Shown piece by piece: positions 12,285 through 25,704 of a stretch of 64,000 bases of DNA (its first letter is position 1; each line of letters opens with the position of its first letter). This DNA comes from Anthostomella pinea (lineage: Eukaryota; Ascomycota; Sordariomycetes; Xylariales; Xylariaceae). Under the pieces are notes generated by a model. The model was given only the letters and a program-made list of their open reading frames with translations, had not been told where the DNA came from and did not search any database. The DNA lies in contig CAUWAG010000020.1 of NCBI GenBank assembly GCA_963556695.1, forward strand, positions 2,976,001 to 3,040,000. Direction: 5' to 3'. The translations under genes were made by a program, and so were the position numbers.

Positions 12285-14154
12285 ATTGAATCTCGTGTCA
12301 TCCAGATGACACTGAATTATAATGCTGCAGAGTCCAAGGATGAGGAAAGACGAGGCGCGCAATGCGCGAACGCACTGGCGAGGAGATTATGTTGGCGGGA
12401 TCAGTGGCATTCCCAGTCAACGTCAGGTTCGTTGTTCGTTGTTCGTTCGACTCGACTGAAGGTCGTTTCGGGTATTGATTCTATCTGCGAGTACGGGTAC
12501 ACACAGCCCAGAGAGCAAAGAGCAGAGGCGTCGAGGGGTCAGATTCGGAACGAGTGACGGACGGACAGGAGGATCCGGCAGTTTGGCAAGCTGTCGCACG
12601 ATGGAGGAAACAAACAGAAACGTAAGCAGAAAGCGAGGGTAATTGTTTCTCGGGTCGTGGTTCCAGGTTCCAGCGCTGCTCCTACACACGGGTACACTTC
12701 AAGTTAAGAGTTGCTGGCACTTCCAAGTCGCAGGTGCATGTGCAGGTGCAGGTGCGGGTGCAGGTGTGTTTGATCGGGTGGCTTCATGTTGGACCGTGGG
12801 AGTCTGGGACGAAGCTCAGCCTCTTTGATACAGCATTGAGTTGAGGCTTGCCAAGACATAAAACACACCTATAATTGGACAGATGGCCAATCAGCTGAAG
12901 AAAGTCTAACTTCATCCACTCTTGGCCAGGCCCGCGGCCACTGATAAGAGGCCGCCCACCTCCATGTTATCAAGGGGAACAGCCTTCAGCACTGACTCCT
13001 GAGCACATGGATCAAGATGCAGCCCACATGCATTCAAGAATCCCTGGCATGCACGCAAGCACTGCCTCTCTGTCACATCCAAAAAAAGATCGGAGTGGCA
13101 TACATTTACCCTATTTAAACACAGTCTATTATTGATACCATCATGGATGGTGTCAAGGGCAGACTATCAGTTGACCTCATGAGCAAGATCATTGTTCGGG
13201 ACGGATTTTGGGAGATGCTGCTGCTGCTGCTGCTGTTTTGGACTGAAACACTTGCCTCGGCCCAGAGTGAGGGTGGCATTTTCTTCATGGCCTGCGACAG
13301 CAAAGAGGTGCTCACAACTTGTTCAAACTTCAAAGCAGCAGTGACTGTCATCATGTCGATACATAAAATACCTAGATCAATGGGTGATAGATAACGTATC
13401 ATATGTGCGGTTCACTGTTATTATTAGTCCTGAACCTGGGGTTACCTACTATACCTAATGTACTTGGGTAATGAGAGCAGCTGTGATGCTACCTTACACA
13501 TTGGATATCAGTAAATGTTTCATTTCTAGTACGAGTATTATCTCAACCGACAAAGACACATAATAGGTACCTTTAGGTACACATGACAGCGGTATTCTAT
13601 TCACGTGAACTACCTATGGAATACATGATTCTTGCGATCCCCTCCCCGCAGGCCAACGCGCGCAAGCAGATGAAAGGGACCTGCAGGTGAGGTATTGGCT
13701 CAGGCTTGGCATGCGGCACACGTGACAGCCCCACTATCTGCTCTGTCGGGCCAGCCAGGTAGCCAGGCGTGCCAGGGCTGCCAGGTCGATGGCGCGTTCC
13801 AAGGGGGCCGGGGTTAAAGTGGAATGGAGTGCCATTTGGCATTTGCGCGGGCTGCGGCGCGTCAACCAAGCTTGAAAAGCCCACATGCATTTCAACCTCA
13901 CGTCACGTCACTTAACCTTACCAGCTGCCTCCTCGACCAGCCAACCAGCCAAAGTGAACATCCGCACCCTTCCTCCGAATTGAGCTTTGACAACACGCCA
14001 TGCAACCTGCATCTTGTATCCTTCCTGCCTCTAACCTGCGCCCTTAAATTTGCATCATCGCCTTTGCACTCAACCCCCACCCCAGTTGACCACCAGCTAC
14101 CGCGAGTACTTCGACGTACCGGCGCGGATCCATTTCGCCGTGTCGCAAACAGCC
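12285..14154. promoter_or_regulatory. Divergent intergenic region CCH1 / PHD-finger gene
   Basis: A 1.87-kb divergent intergenic region serving CCH1 (minus) and the PHD-finger gene (plus). It contains an imperfect (GCAGGT)n run near 12733-12765, a (CTG)6 run near 13217-13235, and a cluster of TACCTA/TAGGTA words at 13440-13615 including the near-palindrome GGTACCTTTAGGTACA. No conserved coding region was recognised. Confidence 0.5.
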
Positions 14155-16887
14155 ATGGGCTCTTCCCGGAAACGTACCCGGCGCGACACCGAAACCGACA
14201 TCGCCATCGCCGACACCCCCAAGCCTTCCGGCGAGCTGCCCTTGCTTCAGCGCGTCAGAAACTCGTGGCAATTTGCCAACCTATTCCAATGGATCTACTT
14301 GTTTGGCAAGGTGGTCAAGGTTGACGAAAACCTCGACATCGATGTAAGCACCCCCCGCTGATGCTGCCACCCTACTATTTGCCATGGACCGTTGCTGATC
14401 GCGCTGCTTTGGCCATTGCAGGATCTCGAAGCCGAATGTCTGAACCCCCACTCCACCGCCTTACGCGACATCGGCCTCGCCTTGCTGAAATCCGTATCAT
14501 CGCATCGCGGCCTGACGTACGTCCTGCCGATTTACATGCCAATCATCGGAATGCCACTGACATGGGAATAGCCCCGAGTTATTCGATGAATATACGCGCC
14601 GACAATATGTTGCCAAGGCGCCTGCCCGGAACCCTTTCGGCACCGACGAGACTCCTGCGAGATTTGACGATTTCGATGCTACTATGAAGGTGTGTTGGTC
14701 TCGTGTATGCTGTGGGCCATACACTGACTGGTTGTTGTGCAGATCAAAGTGCTCCAACAACTGACTCAGTGGGTCATGTTGCATCCCGAGCGTGTTCGAG
14801 AGAAGATGGACGAGCAGAAGCCCAGCGACCAGACAGAATGGGTACGTTTGCCTCCCATATGCACTTGATATGACATGTAGCTGATGAACGTACAGAGGAT
14901 CGAACCTACTGGATGGGATAGTGACGACCGCACATATTACATTCTGGATGACAACCGACTCTACCGAATGACAGCTGCACCCCCTACTCCTATCACCCCC
15001 TGGAAACCAAAGAAGAATACCAAGAAAGCGAAAGCCGCCGCGAGAGCCGCCAAAAGACGTCGAGTATCGAGATCAACAGCCCACAACAACAATGATGATG
15101 ATGATGACGACGACGATGCAGCATCTGACACCGAAGAAGCCCCCGAGCCAGAAGATGATGGTCTTGGTGGCGCGAAATGGGAATGCATTGGGACCACTTT
15201 GGAGGAGATCCAGGATTTCATAGGCACCATCCGGAAGACCCGCGATGAGAACGAGAAGATCCTGAGGGGTGCCGTGGAGGAGCACCTGCTACCCATCCTG
15301 GAGAAGCAAGAAGAGTCGCGGAAGCGTAAAGCTTTGCAAAGGGAAAAGGAGATGCTGAGCCTCGAGAAGATGGCTCATGCCAAAAGATCTAGTCGTCTTG
15401 CGGGCAAAATTGAACAGCAAAAACAACAAGAGCAAGCCAAAGAAGAGGAACAGAGGCGTCGCATCGAAGAAGCGGCCGCCCGAAAGGAAGAACAGAAACG
15501 CCTGAAGATAGAGAAGGAACGCGATCACCGCATGATGTCCCGAGAGCAACGGCTCAAGGAGCGAGAGACCAAGCGTCTGCAACACGAGGAGGAACTCGCT
15601 CAGCTTTCTGAAGACAGTAAGAATATGAGTAGTGGGACTGGTCGACTCTCAGAACGGCGTCTAAAGGTTGAGATGGAGAAGAACAAGCAAGCTTTACAGG
15701 AGCTTGAGGAGGAAGAGGAAGACTGGATATTCGACTGCATCTGCGGTGTTTATGGCCAAGTCGATGACGGCACTCACAGCGTGGCTTGCGAAAGATGTAA
15801 TATCTGGCAACACAGCAAGTGCGTTGGCATCAGTGAGGAGGATGCGGACCGGGAAGATTTCCACTTCATCTGCAAGTCTTGCAAACAACAACAATCGTCA
15901 CGTCCGGGAGGCCCCAAGCCAACTGTCATCAAGTTGAAGGTCAACCAAGGCAATGCTGCCTCTTCGGCTTCTGACAGAGATAAGACCGACTCTCCAGTCC
16001 AGCAGCAGGCCGAACCTGAAGCGCGCTCCGATATCGTTGTCGAGATACCCAGCAAGACTCAAGGGGCTTCCGAACTGTCGCAGGCACACCCGAACCATGT
16101 TGCAGACAACAAATCTCAGTTTCCACCGACTATTCAGCCCCTAGGCCAATCGAGTATTCCCATCAAACCCGCAGGTCAGGCAACAGTACTGCCGCCTCCT
16201 TCGCCTTACACGAATGGAGACAGCGCTCATCCATTCTCGTCACCACATCCAATGCTATCGCCGCCAGAGCAGTCGCCAAACAAATCCAGAGCCTACTCGA
16301 CACTGTTTAACCCATCTTCCCCCGTTCCTATAGGTCAGCACTCCAAAGGCGAGGGTCGAGCGCCTCAAAAGGGGGTTTTCCATGTTTCACCAAGAACCAA
16401 TGGCAGTTCACAAGCACCCCAAAGCATTGTACCACCTCACGCAGACGCGTATGTACCGCCAGTGACGGCTACTTCGGAGTCACCTCTGAAGCAGCCTTTT
16501 GACGCTACAAGCAGCAATCTAACGGTGCTGTCACCGTCAGCTGCATCATCGGTGTCGTTTACTGCTTCGGCGCAAACACCCAGCTCCCACAACGGCCAAA
16601 CTAATGCGCTCTCAACTCCGCAAATCGATCAGTCAGGACGGCGGCGAGTGGATGTCACTCCGACACTCCCACCCACTCGGAATGGACTTTCACCATTGAA
16701 ACGCTCGCCGCCGCCCCTTGAAAAAGCGAGTAATGGTGTCCACTCATCACCAACACCTTCGATCTTGCCCCCTTCTACGGCTTTGCCACCTTCGCCCTCG
16801 CAGCAAATATTGACACCGCCAGTCAAGTCGGCCGACCCTGCGCGCCCGCCATCTCAGCAATCCAGCGGTCTTGTCCAGGATGCTTGA
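14155..16887 (+). CDS. PHD-finger chromatin-associated protein
   Basis: Nuclear protein with one PHD finger, likely a histone-tail reader in a chromatin complex. Five exons: 14155-14343, 14422-14516, 14572-14689, 14743-14841 and 14896-16887, giving 830 residues. The N-terminal 170 residues (RVRNSWQFANLFQWIYLFGK, then HSTALRDIGLALLK) form a helical region like the DDT/WHIM-type modules of remodeler subunits, followed by DDRTYYILDDNRLYR, a motif also seen in Rsf-1/CECR2-type proteins. A charged coiled coil with a basic segment spans about 210-430. The PHD finger is at about 446-500, with the C4HC3 order visible (CICG, CERC, WQHSKC, CKSC). The last 330 residues are Pro/Ser-rich and disordered. 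The start has a good context (AGCCATGG). The Rsf-1-like role is inference; the PHD call is firm. Confidence 0.88.
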
Positions 16888-19800
16888 TCTGGCGTGTGCT
16901 AAGACGCAGCGACATCGCAGGTGTACCCGTTCTCGTGGTCAGAACAGCATTGGTCGCCAGTGCGAGACTTGTCGGATGCGTGAATCGTGAGCGATAGGTC
17001 ACATTTCGGTGAACTTGCGGCGAATGGATCGGATATTACGCGGTAGAGCATGCCATAGAGTGTCGGTCTGGAAAGCGGGTATCCTGTTGTTTCGGCATGC
17101 CGACACGGCATGGATGCAGCACGGTGTCTCCGCCGAATGGTGCGTTCTCCCAGCCTTTGAAAGGATGGTCATGTTATTACAGATGTCAGATATGACATGC
17201 GTCAGCTGTCCTGGTGTGGACACGAAGGAACCGGGTAGCGCGGGAGATTTCCTACAATTGCATGAGTAATGATGCATCTTATGGCGTTGCAGGCGGGCTT
17301 CGATATGTACTAGACTAGAGGGAGGTACGTCCTTACCTACCTACTGAATGTGTAGTTTCTTTTCTGCCAGTTGTTGAGTTTGCACAGTGATGCTCATATA
17401 AGCAGCCTTGCTCAAAAACCAGCAGACGCTGAGGCTGTGGTAGATGAGGGAGCTATTGTTTCTATGCCTTGAGATCTTTAGCAGACACCAGACGATCAAC
17501 GTCGCCATGGGCTAGGTAGTAGGTAGCGTCCGTCCAGGCGCAAACTGATAGACTTCCAAGTTTGCAAGAACGAAGCGATATCCGCGGAAGGAAAGTGCCT
17601 TACACCGCCTTACGTGGGCCAATCGTTAGGCTTGCTGGCTGAGGGCACCTCCACCCATCTTCACCTCTATCTCGACTGCCGCCCGCTCTGCCATCTTCTC
17701 GCTCGGCCTTCCGTAAGAGCATCTGCTATTTTCAATGTGTCACCACGAGCGAATCCAATCTCGATAGAATGAGGATGGAAATGAGAAAAGTGTATGATAA
17801 CGAAGTAGTAGCGAGGAGCCCTCGTCAAGATGTCACGACCCCAAGATCCGCCATGGCCACCAACCAGACGTGACGTGTCCGTCCGTCAAGCCCGATGACC
17901 CCAAGCCACGGCCAGCATCCTGGGCTTTCGCCTGTTCTGTCGTCTGATCTGATCTAGGGCTCACTCGACGGGAAGCGACACACCGACTCCCAATTTGCGC
18001 CCCCCAGCCCCACGTGTCTCGCCGGCGGACGAGCGACAGGAGTTCGCAGCAGCTCTGCAGACGTGCGTGTCCGTCGGAGTCCACCTGGCATACATATGTA
18101 CATGCACCACTAATGCCCAGTTGCCCAATATGGCAGCGAGCGGCCAGGATGGACAGAGTACCATACTTCCTTGCCCGCGGTCTGGTCGCGGAGGGGAAAT
18201 GTCGCTGGCTACCAAGTGTTCGCAGCGTATCCCCTGTCGACCCACGTGTTGATTGGTCCGGCAACGGAGAAACAGCAAGTCAAAGGGACGAGATGGAGAT
18301 GAAGATGCAGGTGAACCGAAGTTGAGCTGTCACACGAGGTCCCGACCGCCCGCACGAACAGCTGGCCTGAGCGCCGAGACAGGATGAGCGACGAGCCGGG
18401 AATGGCTGCAGTTTGGTGTGGGTGGGGACAGAGAGACGCGATGAACACTGAGCAGGTCCAGAAACAAATTACATGAAGCGCAAGCACCAAGGCGGTGACG
18501 GCGTTGCCATGGGCATCAGGCTGGCCAACAGAGAAGAAGAAGCAAAGAACATGGAAGGCGGTCGGTCAGGCAATCGGCCGGGTTCCTACCTACCCATTCT
18601 GGCTGACTGACTAGTGGAACAGTTGCTCTCAGTTGAGATTGGACCATCAGAGACTACGAGACAACAAAACAGAGTCCCGTATTGTCGCTTCCTTTGGACT
18701 CGGTTTCGTTGTTGTTGGTCAGGTACCTGCCAACCAACCTTACTCTGCCACATGCAGCAGAGGACAACTGGACTGGACTGGAATTTGACAGGAGAAAGGG
18801 CTGAGCATAGGGTTGGTACACGATAGCTTCAAAGACAGCATTGAGGCCAAAGAAACAGGAAAGGAAAGGAAGACTCAAAGTCGCAACACAAATGCGTCTT
18901 TCAGGGCAGCCGCTGGCATATATGCACGCTCACACTTGCAAGCTGCCTCTACTCCTGCTGCTGAGTGCTGCTTCACAACAGCATTCCCTGCTGTCCATCT
19001 GCCATGCCCAAACCGTCCTGACAGAAAGACCAACAAGCACTTCGCCTGTGAGCTTTCGAAATGCGGTTAGCAACCTGTCACTGTCACGATTTCCACTACG
19101 ATACTGTCGTGCTGTATGTATGTAGGTAGAGGTATGTATGTATGGCACTCATCCCCCTTTACAGTAGAGCCGGGCCAAGGATTGACGTTCAAACAGCCAA
19201 CGGCACTAATGCAGGCAGCCATCGTTCGTACAGGGATGGCACTGCAAACGGCTGCGTAACCACCTGGGCCAGTTCTCATCCAACGGCTATTGCGGATCGA
19301 TTGGCAGGGCTGATCAGCCAGGCTCAGCCAGATCTGCCAGGGCTGCCCTGACGCGAGATCCAACACCAGCAGTCCAGGTACGAGAGAACGAAGGGGGAGG
19401 TGTATGTCTAGCGACACCACCGAGAAACGACACGAAGCCGGGGGGATGTGGAGGTCCTGCCCTCCCCTGCAGCTCAAAGCAGCCGCCTGAGTTCCCAACG
19501 TCCAATCTGCGTGGTCATGAGGCCGCATCCAAGCAACAGCTGGTCAGTGATCACAGAGAAAGACCAGAAGAAAGAATTCGACGGCAATGGCTGCTTTTGG
19601 AAGGCTTCTCCAGCAGGGTGTCAAAGGAATGCGGGAGGGGCGTGACCTGGGGACCCTGGGTGTCAGACGCACGTTTTCGGCGTCTTTCAGGAACCAGCAT
19701 TCCAGAGCCAGTCAACAGCCACAGCAACCAGAGCGAACCTCCAGAAAACCGCAACAGGCCGAACGGGATCCCGCCCTTCTATTTTTTGAAGAGCCCCAAT

Positions 19801-22445
19801 ACCCCCAAGGAGAGGTAGCTGTGGGGACCAGTCGGGTTGATGCGCGAACTGTCCGGCAGTGGAACTGGACCCCTGAACACACCCTGCCTTGCATCTCCCA
19901 GGCATCTCCCACGCATATCTCACACCCGTTGGGATATGCTGTCATCGCCTTGATGTGGGGGACGGCTGCAGTATTTCTTCATGTCTTGCCCCAGTGGGCA
20001 GTAGTCGGGATCAGGCCCCAGAGACAACCCCCCTAGCTTAGCACACAGGGCCATATGCCCGCCAGTATACCTCAAGCGGCATGGCATGGCAGCATGGCAT
20101 TACGGCAGCAGAAGCAGCAGCAGCTTGCTCAGGGCCGGAATGCTCCGTCCCCAGTAGTAGGCCTGGCCCAGTCAGACGGGCGTAGATTGCCCCCCGAACA
20201 CGTCCAGACGTGGTTCCGTAAGTGATCTAGAGTGAGCACGCCTTGTCCAGCGTTCGCGTGCCGGCTCATGTCCTTTTGCTTTCCGAAAGCGGTAATGCGC
20301 AACCCAACGCCAAAGGAGAAGGAAAACCACCTACAAATAACTGCAGTCCCAAGAATTCTCTTTCTCAGCCCGTGTTGGGGAGACGAAGTCCTAATTCTTT
20401 TTGTTGCCTGTTGCTGCTGCAGTTGTTGGTTCCAACCGTCCGACAAAGAACGCATCCAGCAGAGTCCCGTCTCACCATCCATCCCGTCCTGCCACCTATA
20501 CCCACCATTACACAGCATCACCACTAGTAGTTGCAACTCGACACGGGGAAAGGAGGGCTTACACACACACCACTTACCACCAACCAACACTGTTATACTA
20601 ATCCAACCACCAACCACCACGCTTTCCACCGGTTCAGTCCTCGAAGCTCGCGTATTACGTTACTCAAAGATCTCATCGCTTCGCTACTAGTCCTGCACCA
20701 CCAACAACCGGCCTGTTGATCTGGTGCTGCAGCACACAACGTATGTTCCGAAATAAGGAAGCGGAGACAAAGAAGGCGAAAGAAAGCTCGTGCGGACTGT
20801 AGGTCAGGGGTCAACTGCACCACATCAATCAGCAAATCTTGTGGCTGCCACCGTACTGTACCTGTACCATACATACATACCATACCGTACCTTGTCTTCA
20901 GCCGACCACCAGCCATAGTAAAGGGGGGCGTGCACTCATCAAGCCCCAGCTCACGCACCACCATCTCGTCGACCAGGGGGGGAGTCCCTACAGATAGACG
21001 CCTGTTTCCCACGGTCAGTTCTGTACCAACCAAAGTACATACAACATCCCCAGTCCCCGATACCTGCCAGAAGGCAGCGACTTCGGTACGATCGCATCGC
21101 GCAGAGTATCGGCACGGTGGCGTTGGCATTGGGTATCTCTCTGCCACCCGCATACTCGCGCACACACGCACACCCACACGAGTGCCGTCCTGTAAGGCCG
21201 ACGTTCTGCAATAGGTTCGTGCTAGAAATTCATTATTCCCTCTTAACTCACCTGACTGGCAGGTCCTCCAGGCATCCACCCCTTTCCCAGCCTGTCCTGT
21301 CCTGTCCTGTACTGCCCTGCCCCGTCCTGTCTCCTGCATAGCTGTGTCAGAGACAAACCCAGTTTCTGACAGAACTAATGCTGTGGCTGTTTTCCTCCTA
21401 CCGGCTTCTGGGCTGAGGCCCTCCGCGTACGCTGCTGTGCCAGTCAGTCGACCAGCCAACACCAGCTGGTTGGCAACAGTCACGGAGAGAGCGTGAGCGT
21501 GCCGTGCGTGAATCGATCGGGGTGATGGACGGATAGATAGCTGGGCGAACTGACCGGATGACACTGAGGACTGATACACTGACACAACTTCAGACGATTG
21601 CACTGCGCCGCTCCGGTACCTGCCACAAGTACTGCCCGGCTGCCCCGACTAATACGACCCGTCAACTTCTTCCCTCCCAGCTGTCCGCCCCGAAGTGTGC
21701 TACTCCCTGCCTCTGGGGTTCCTCCTCCACTCTCTCTTTCTGCCGCCCTCTCTCGCCTTGCCGTCCTTACTCGTGATCCCGTACGACACCACTGCGGCTG
21801 CCGGGAAAAGGGCTTGCTTGGCTTTGGCCTGAGCCGATCTTAGGAGCCAGAGAGACTGCCGAAGAGACAGGTCACTTGAGAAACAGTGAAGCTGTCAACC
21901 CATCTGCAGAAGCAGCGTCCGTCACGTCACCGCCATTGTGCCGACGGACCGTCTCGCGTAGCTTCGTGGCTCTTCATTTTGTCGTTGCAGAGCACGACAT
22001 CACCGAACATATACCTCGTCGTCGCTCGCTTTAGAATATAAACAACTCACCGACTGAACTCGCCCCCGATTCCAACTGATCTTTTTGGAAGGTGGCGGCG
22101 AGTCCGTGCCCCTGGCCACGGTTAATCTATTGTTGTGCATGTGGGCCTTGCGGTAGAGGTATTCACATCACCTTCGTTGTGGACGAGGCAGGACCTAGTT
22201 AGGAGGGCGCTCTCTCTGCCTCTCTCTCACAGCCCTGCTGCAGCAAAGAAAGCAATCGACTTGCTTTGAAGGAACTACTTTACCTTTATCTTACCATTGC
22301 CATCCCACCCACCTCAGCTCTCCCCCAGCAAGATCTCAGCCAACCGACTCCTCTCCAGCTGTGCTACTACTCCAACTCCCAGCTTCAAGCAACCATCACC
22401 GCCGATCCAACCCCCTTTTTCCTGCAAAAGGAGATATCTCATGCA
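16888..22445. other. Long non-coding interval (5.5 kb) before HMG-box gene
   Basis: No conserved coding region was recognised. The part nearest 22445 is pyrimidine-rich and probably contains the promoter and long 5' leader of the HMG-box gene. A (CCTGT)4 run lies at 21291-21310 and continues in degenerate form to about 21330. TACCTA-type words occur at about 17335, 17512 and 18587. A 336-codon minus-strand open frame (20593-21603) and a 149-codon plus frame (about 19587-20036) are open but have no recognisable domain. They are not called. Confidence 0.45.
21291..21332. repeat. (CCTGT)n pentanucleotide repeat
   Basis: Four perfect CCTGT units at 21291-21310 are followed by degenerate copies. 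It lies in the upstream region of the HMG-box gene. Confidence 0.8.
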
Positions 22446-24103
22446 ATGGAGAAAGTCAAGCCAGGATCGCCTACCCCGTCGGCGCACGGCAACAACCCCG
22501 AAGACGACCAGTACCACGGCCTCGAACAACTAAACTCATACAATGCCGCCGCAGCGACGTACCCGCAAGATTACCAGCCGCAACAGCCGCAGCAACAACT
22601 CCACCCGTCCGACCTGCACAGCCAGATGGGCGGCTCCAACCCGCAATCGCGGTACTCGAGCCCGGCGCCGCAGCAGATGATGGGATACGACCACACACAC
22701 ACGCCCATCCCCCACGGCTCGCCCTACGCCGTGCCTTCCTACCCATACCAACCGCAACAGCAGGGCTACGCGCTGGATCGGAGTCACTACCCCGAGATCC
22801 CCGACATGGGAACCTCAACCGTAAGTCCTGCAAGCTCAAACCCTTCCCCCATTGGAAAATCCGCATGAGAGATGGGCTGAACTGACCATGTGAATTTTCC
22901 CCTCTAAAGACTCCTCATAACGGCGGCGGCTACAGCACACCCGCGACGTCACCACCGACGCCCATGCAGAACACCAACAACCTCAAGACGCGCAGCGGGC
23001 GGACGATCGTACGCAGCCACGGTGCGCCGACGCTGGGCCCGCGCCCGACGGGCGTGAAGAAGGCGTCGGCGTCGCCGGCGCCCAAGCGGGCCCCCACCAA
23101 GGCGAAGCGCAAGAAGGCGACCGACGAAAAGCCCAAAGTAATACTGCCGGCGCCGCTCAGCGTGCTCGTCAAGGACCTCACGCACATCCACGACACCGAC
23201 ATCGAGGCGTACGTGTCGCGGTCGCCCGAGGACCGGCGGCGCGAGGTGGCCACCTCGAAAGACGGCAAGATCAAGCGGCCCATGAACGCCTTCATGCTGT
23301 ACCGCAAGGCCTTCCAGAACCGCACGAAGGAGTGGAAGAAGCACGACAACCACCAGGTCATCAGCCAGGTCTGCGGCGCCGGCTGGAAGATGGAGGCGCC
23401 CGAGTTCAAGCAGCGCTTCGTCGGCTGGTCCCTGGTCGAGCGCAATAACCACACCCTCGCCTTCCCGGACTACAAGTTCGCGCCCTCGAAGGCCAAGGAC
23501 GGCGCCAAGAAACCCGCCGCGGGGTCCAAGTCGGGGTCGGGCGGGCGCAAGCGCCACGACGACGAGGACGATGACGACGGCTCGGATCTCGACAACTATG
23601 AGTGGGAAGCCAACCTGCCGTCACGCAACGGGTCGCGCAGCGTAGGGCCCTACATGTTAGATCCGGATTCGGAGTATTACCCCAACGCGCCAGGCTACGG
23701 CCCAGCGTACCCGAGCCCGGCCCACCACCCTCAATACCTCGCACGGAACCGGCAGGCGCAGGCGGCGCAGCAGGCGGCGGCGGCGGCCCAGCACGCCGCG
23801 TACCAGTCGTCGTTCCAGTACACCAACCCGGGCAAGCCGCGGCCGGCCGACTACGGCTCCGGCATGGGGCAGGGGCAGGGGCAGTACCTGCAGCAGACGA
23901 GTCTGTACGCGCCGCAGCATCAGGTGGGCGCGTATTCCGGAGGCGGCGGCCTGATGGCGCCGCCGCACCCCTACGTCGAGGAGGTGTACGCGCACAAGAC
24001 GCAGTCGCCCGCGTACGGCGGATCGCCGTCAATCACCCATGACCAATACGGGTTGTACCAGCCACCGCCGTCTTCGCACCACCCTCATATGCAACAGCAG
24101 CAA

Positions 24104-24137
<34 letters not shown>

Positions 24138-24643
24138 CGCAATACCAACCACACCCACAACAATATCAACCACATCCCCTTGAAACGCACCATAACCTAG
24201 TCGATCCCTCGCTCATGCAACCCCCGCCGCAGCAGCAGCAACAGCCACAGCAGCCGCAGCCGCAGCCGCAGCCGCCAAGCGACGCATACGACGGCACGAC
24301 GGGAATCGATGGCCTAGACGCAGACTCCTTCGGGCAGGACGGCGCGGGCATAGGAGCATACGCGCTGGAGCAGCACCAGGCGCTGGACAACCACGCAAGC
24401 AATAGCGGCACGCCACAGTTCGACCAGGCGTACCACACGCCGACGCCGCCGGTGAACGCGAACGGGGCAGACGTGTTGACGGGGAGCGAGACGGCGACGT
24501 GGCAGGACGACCCGGCGAGCGCGTCGATGCACGAGGCCGGCCTGAATTCCAACGAGTGGGAAGTCTCCAACGAGTGGGAAGTTACTACCGACTTTTCCCA
24601 GCTCGACAAGCTACTGGATGAGACGAGTACCCTCAAAGAATAA
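22446..24643 (+). CDS. HMG-box (MATA/SOX-type) transcription factor
   Basis: Sequence-specific DNA-binding regulator with one HMG box. Two exons, 22446-22820 and 22910-24643, encode 702 residues. Residues 1-150 are Gln/Pro/Tyr-rich. A basic segment (VKKASASPAPKRAPTKAKRK) precedes the HMG box at about 245-315, where KRPMNAFMLYRKAFQNRTKE and the Trp-containing helix II/III (ISQVCGAGWKMEAPEFKQ) are clear. A basic and acidic patch follows (KRHDDEDDDDGSD). The remainder is low-complexity, with a CAA/CAG-encoded polyglutamine run near 24088-24130. The RPMNAFMLYR form is that of mating-type-like sequence-specific HMG proteins such as S. pombe Ste11, so a role in mating or sexual development is possible but inferred. 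The first ATG of the frame is used. GC is markedly higher in exon 2 than in the flanks. Confidence 0.88.
24088..24265 (+). repeat. CAA/CAG low-complexity, polyglutamine-coding
   Basis: Inside exon 2 of the HMG-box gene, an uninterrupted run of CAG/CAA codons encodes about ten Gln residues. Gln/His/Pro-rich codons and a second CAG/CAA-rich patch near 24228-24265 follow. The tract is likely to vary in length between strains. Confidence 0.8.
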
Positions 24644-25704
24644 GGTGATCATCTGGCGTCTGTATGTTCACCGTGTGAGTGTGAGCGTTTCCCGGAGAGT
24701 GGAACGAAAGGAAGAAGAATAGGACATACATACCCTGAAGGCACCGAAGATCCGGGCAGCACAGATACCCCCCCTGGATGGGCTGGCAGCCAGGGATGGA
24801 TGGACTGCCCACCCACCCATATGAGAAAGATGGGCAGAGAGGGAAAGTCAGCAAGTAAGGGAGAGGAGAGGAGGGGAATACCTTGTATTTAACGTGTCAT
24901 CATTTTTTTCTTGAACTTCTTTTTTCAAATGTCTGTGTTGTGTTGTGTTGTGTTGCGCAACCGCCCAACCATCAAAAAATTCCCCTTCGTTGTGTTACTA
25001 TGCATGCTCAAAAAAGCATCAAGAGCATAGAAAGGAGATCCATCAATCCAGGAGGGAGCATCAAGGGAGAAGATGGGTGGATGATGAGACTGGGCTTGCA
25101 TGCATGCTTTGCTTGAGCTTGGGCTTGGTTGGCTTTGGTCGGCTTGGTTGAATGTTGATAGAACACATGATACCCCGGGACTCCCGGTCCTTATTAAACC
25201 GGTGTTTGGGTTTTCTCTGTCAGAATAAGGCGAGAGAGAGTGTGTGTGAGAAAAGACATTAGAGAAGAAACTTTTCTTGCTTGGTTTTGACTGAGTCAGA
25301 GAAACTTTATACAGATTCAGAAAGACAACAGAGAGTGTGAGTGCAAGACTTGCCTTAGTAGTAGTGGTAGAGAATCAACGGGCGGAGACCCGTTGTTGTG
25401 GGTTTTCCCGGGACCTGAGATGATATGATCACTTACGTGGCTACCTACTCCGGTAAGTTCATTGTCTTCTTGTCCGATCGTCGCTCGAGCCTCCCCCCTC
25501 CGGCCCAAGGACAAAGAACATTCAGCTCTGCCCGGCTCCCACTGTGGTACTTCACTTGAAAGAAACCCAGATTCGTGGGACGTGATAGGGTCGCGCTATG
25601 GGTCGTCGAAACAGACAGATAACTAGGTTACGCCGCCTGCTGAGGAACAGTTGGGATGATAAAGAAGTGGTGATACAGCATGAATAAATCTTATTCCTGA
25701 CACC
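24644..25704. other. Convergent 3' flanks, no gene
   Basis: Convergent region between the HMG-box gene and SEC20. It contains a short (TGTGT)n run near 24931-24955 and T-rich stretches compatible with 3' end processing. No coding region was recognised. Confidence 0.45.

Noticed and set aside
19587..20036. 149-codon plus-strand frame with a slightly presequence-like N-terminus
   Set aside because: No conserved core, no transmembrane or enzyme motif that I could recognise. It is probably chance.
23406..24032. 208-codon minus-strand frame and other long frames under the HMG-box gene
   Set aside because: High-GC coding DNA of the HMG exon produces open shadow frames. Their Arg/Ala-rich translations have no domain.
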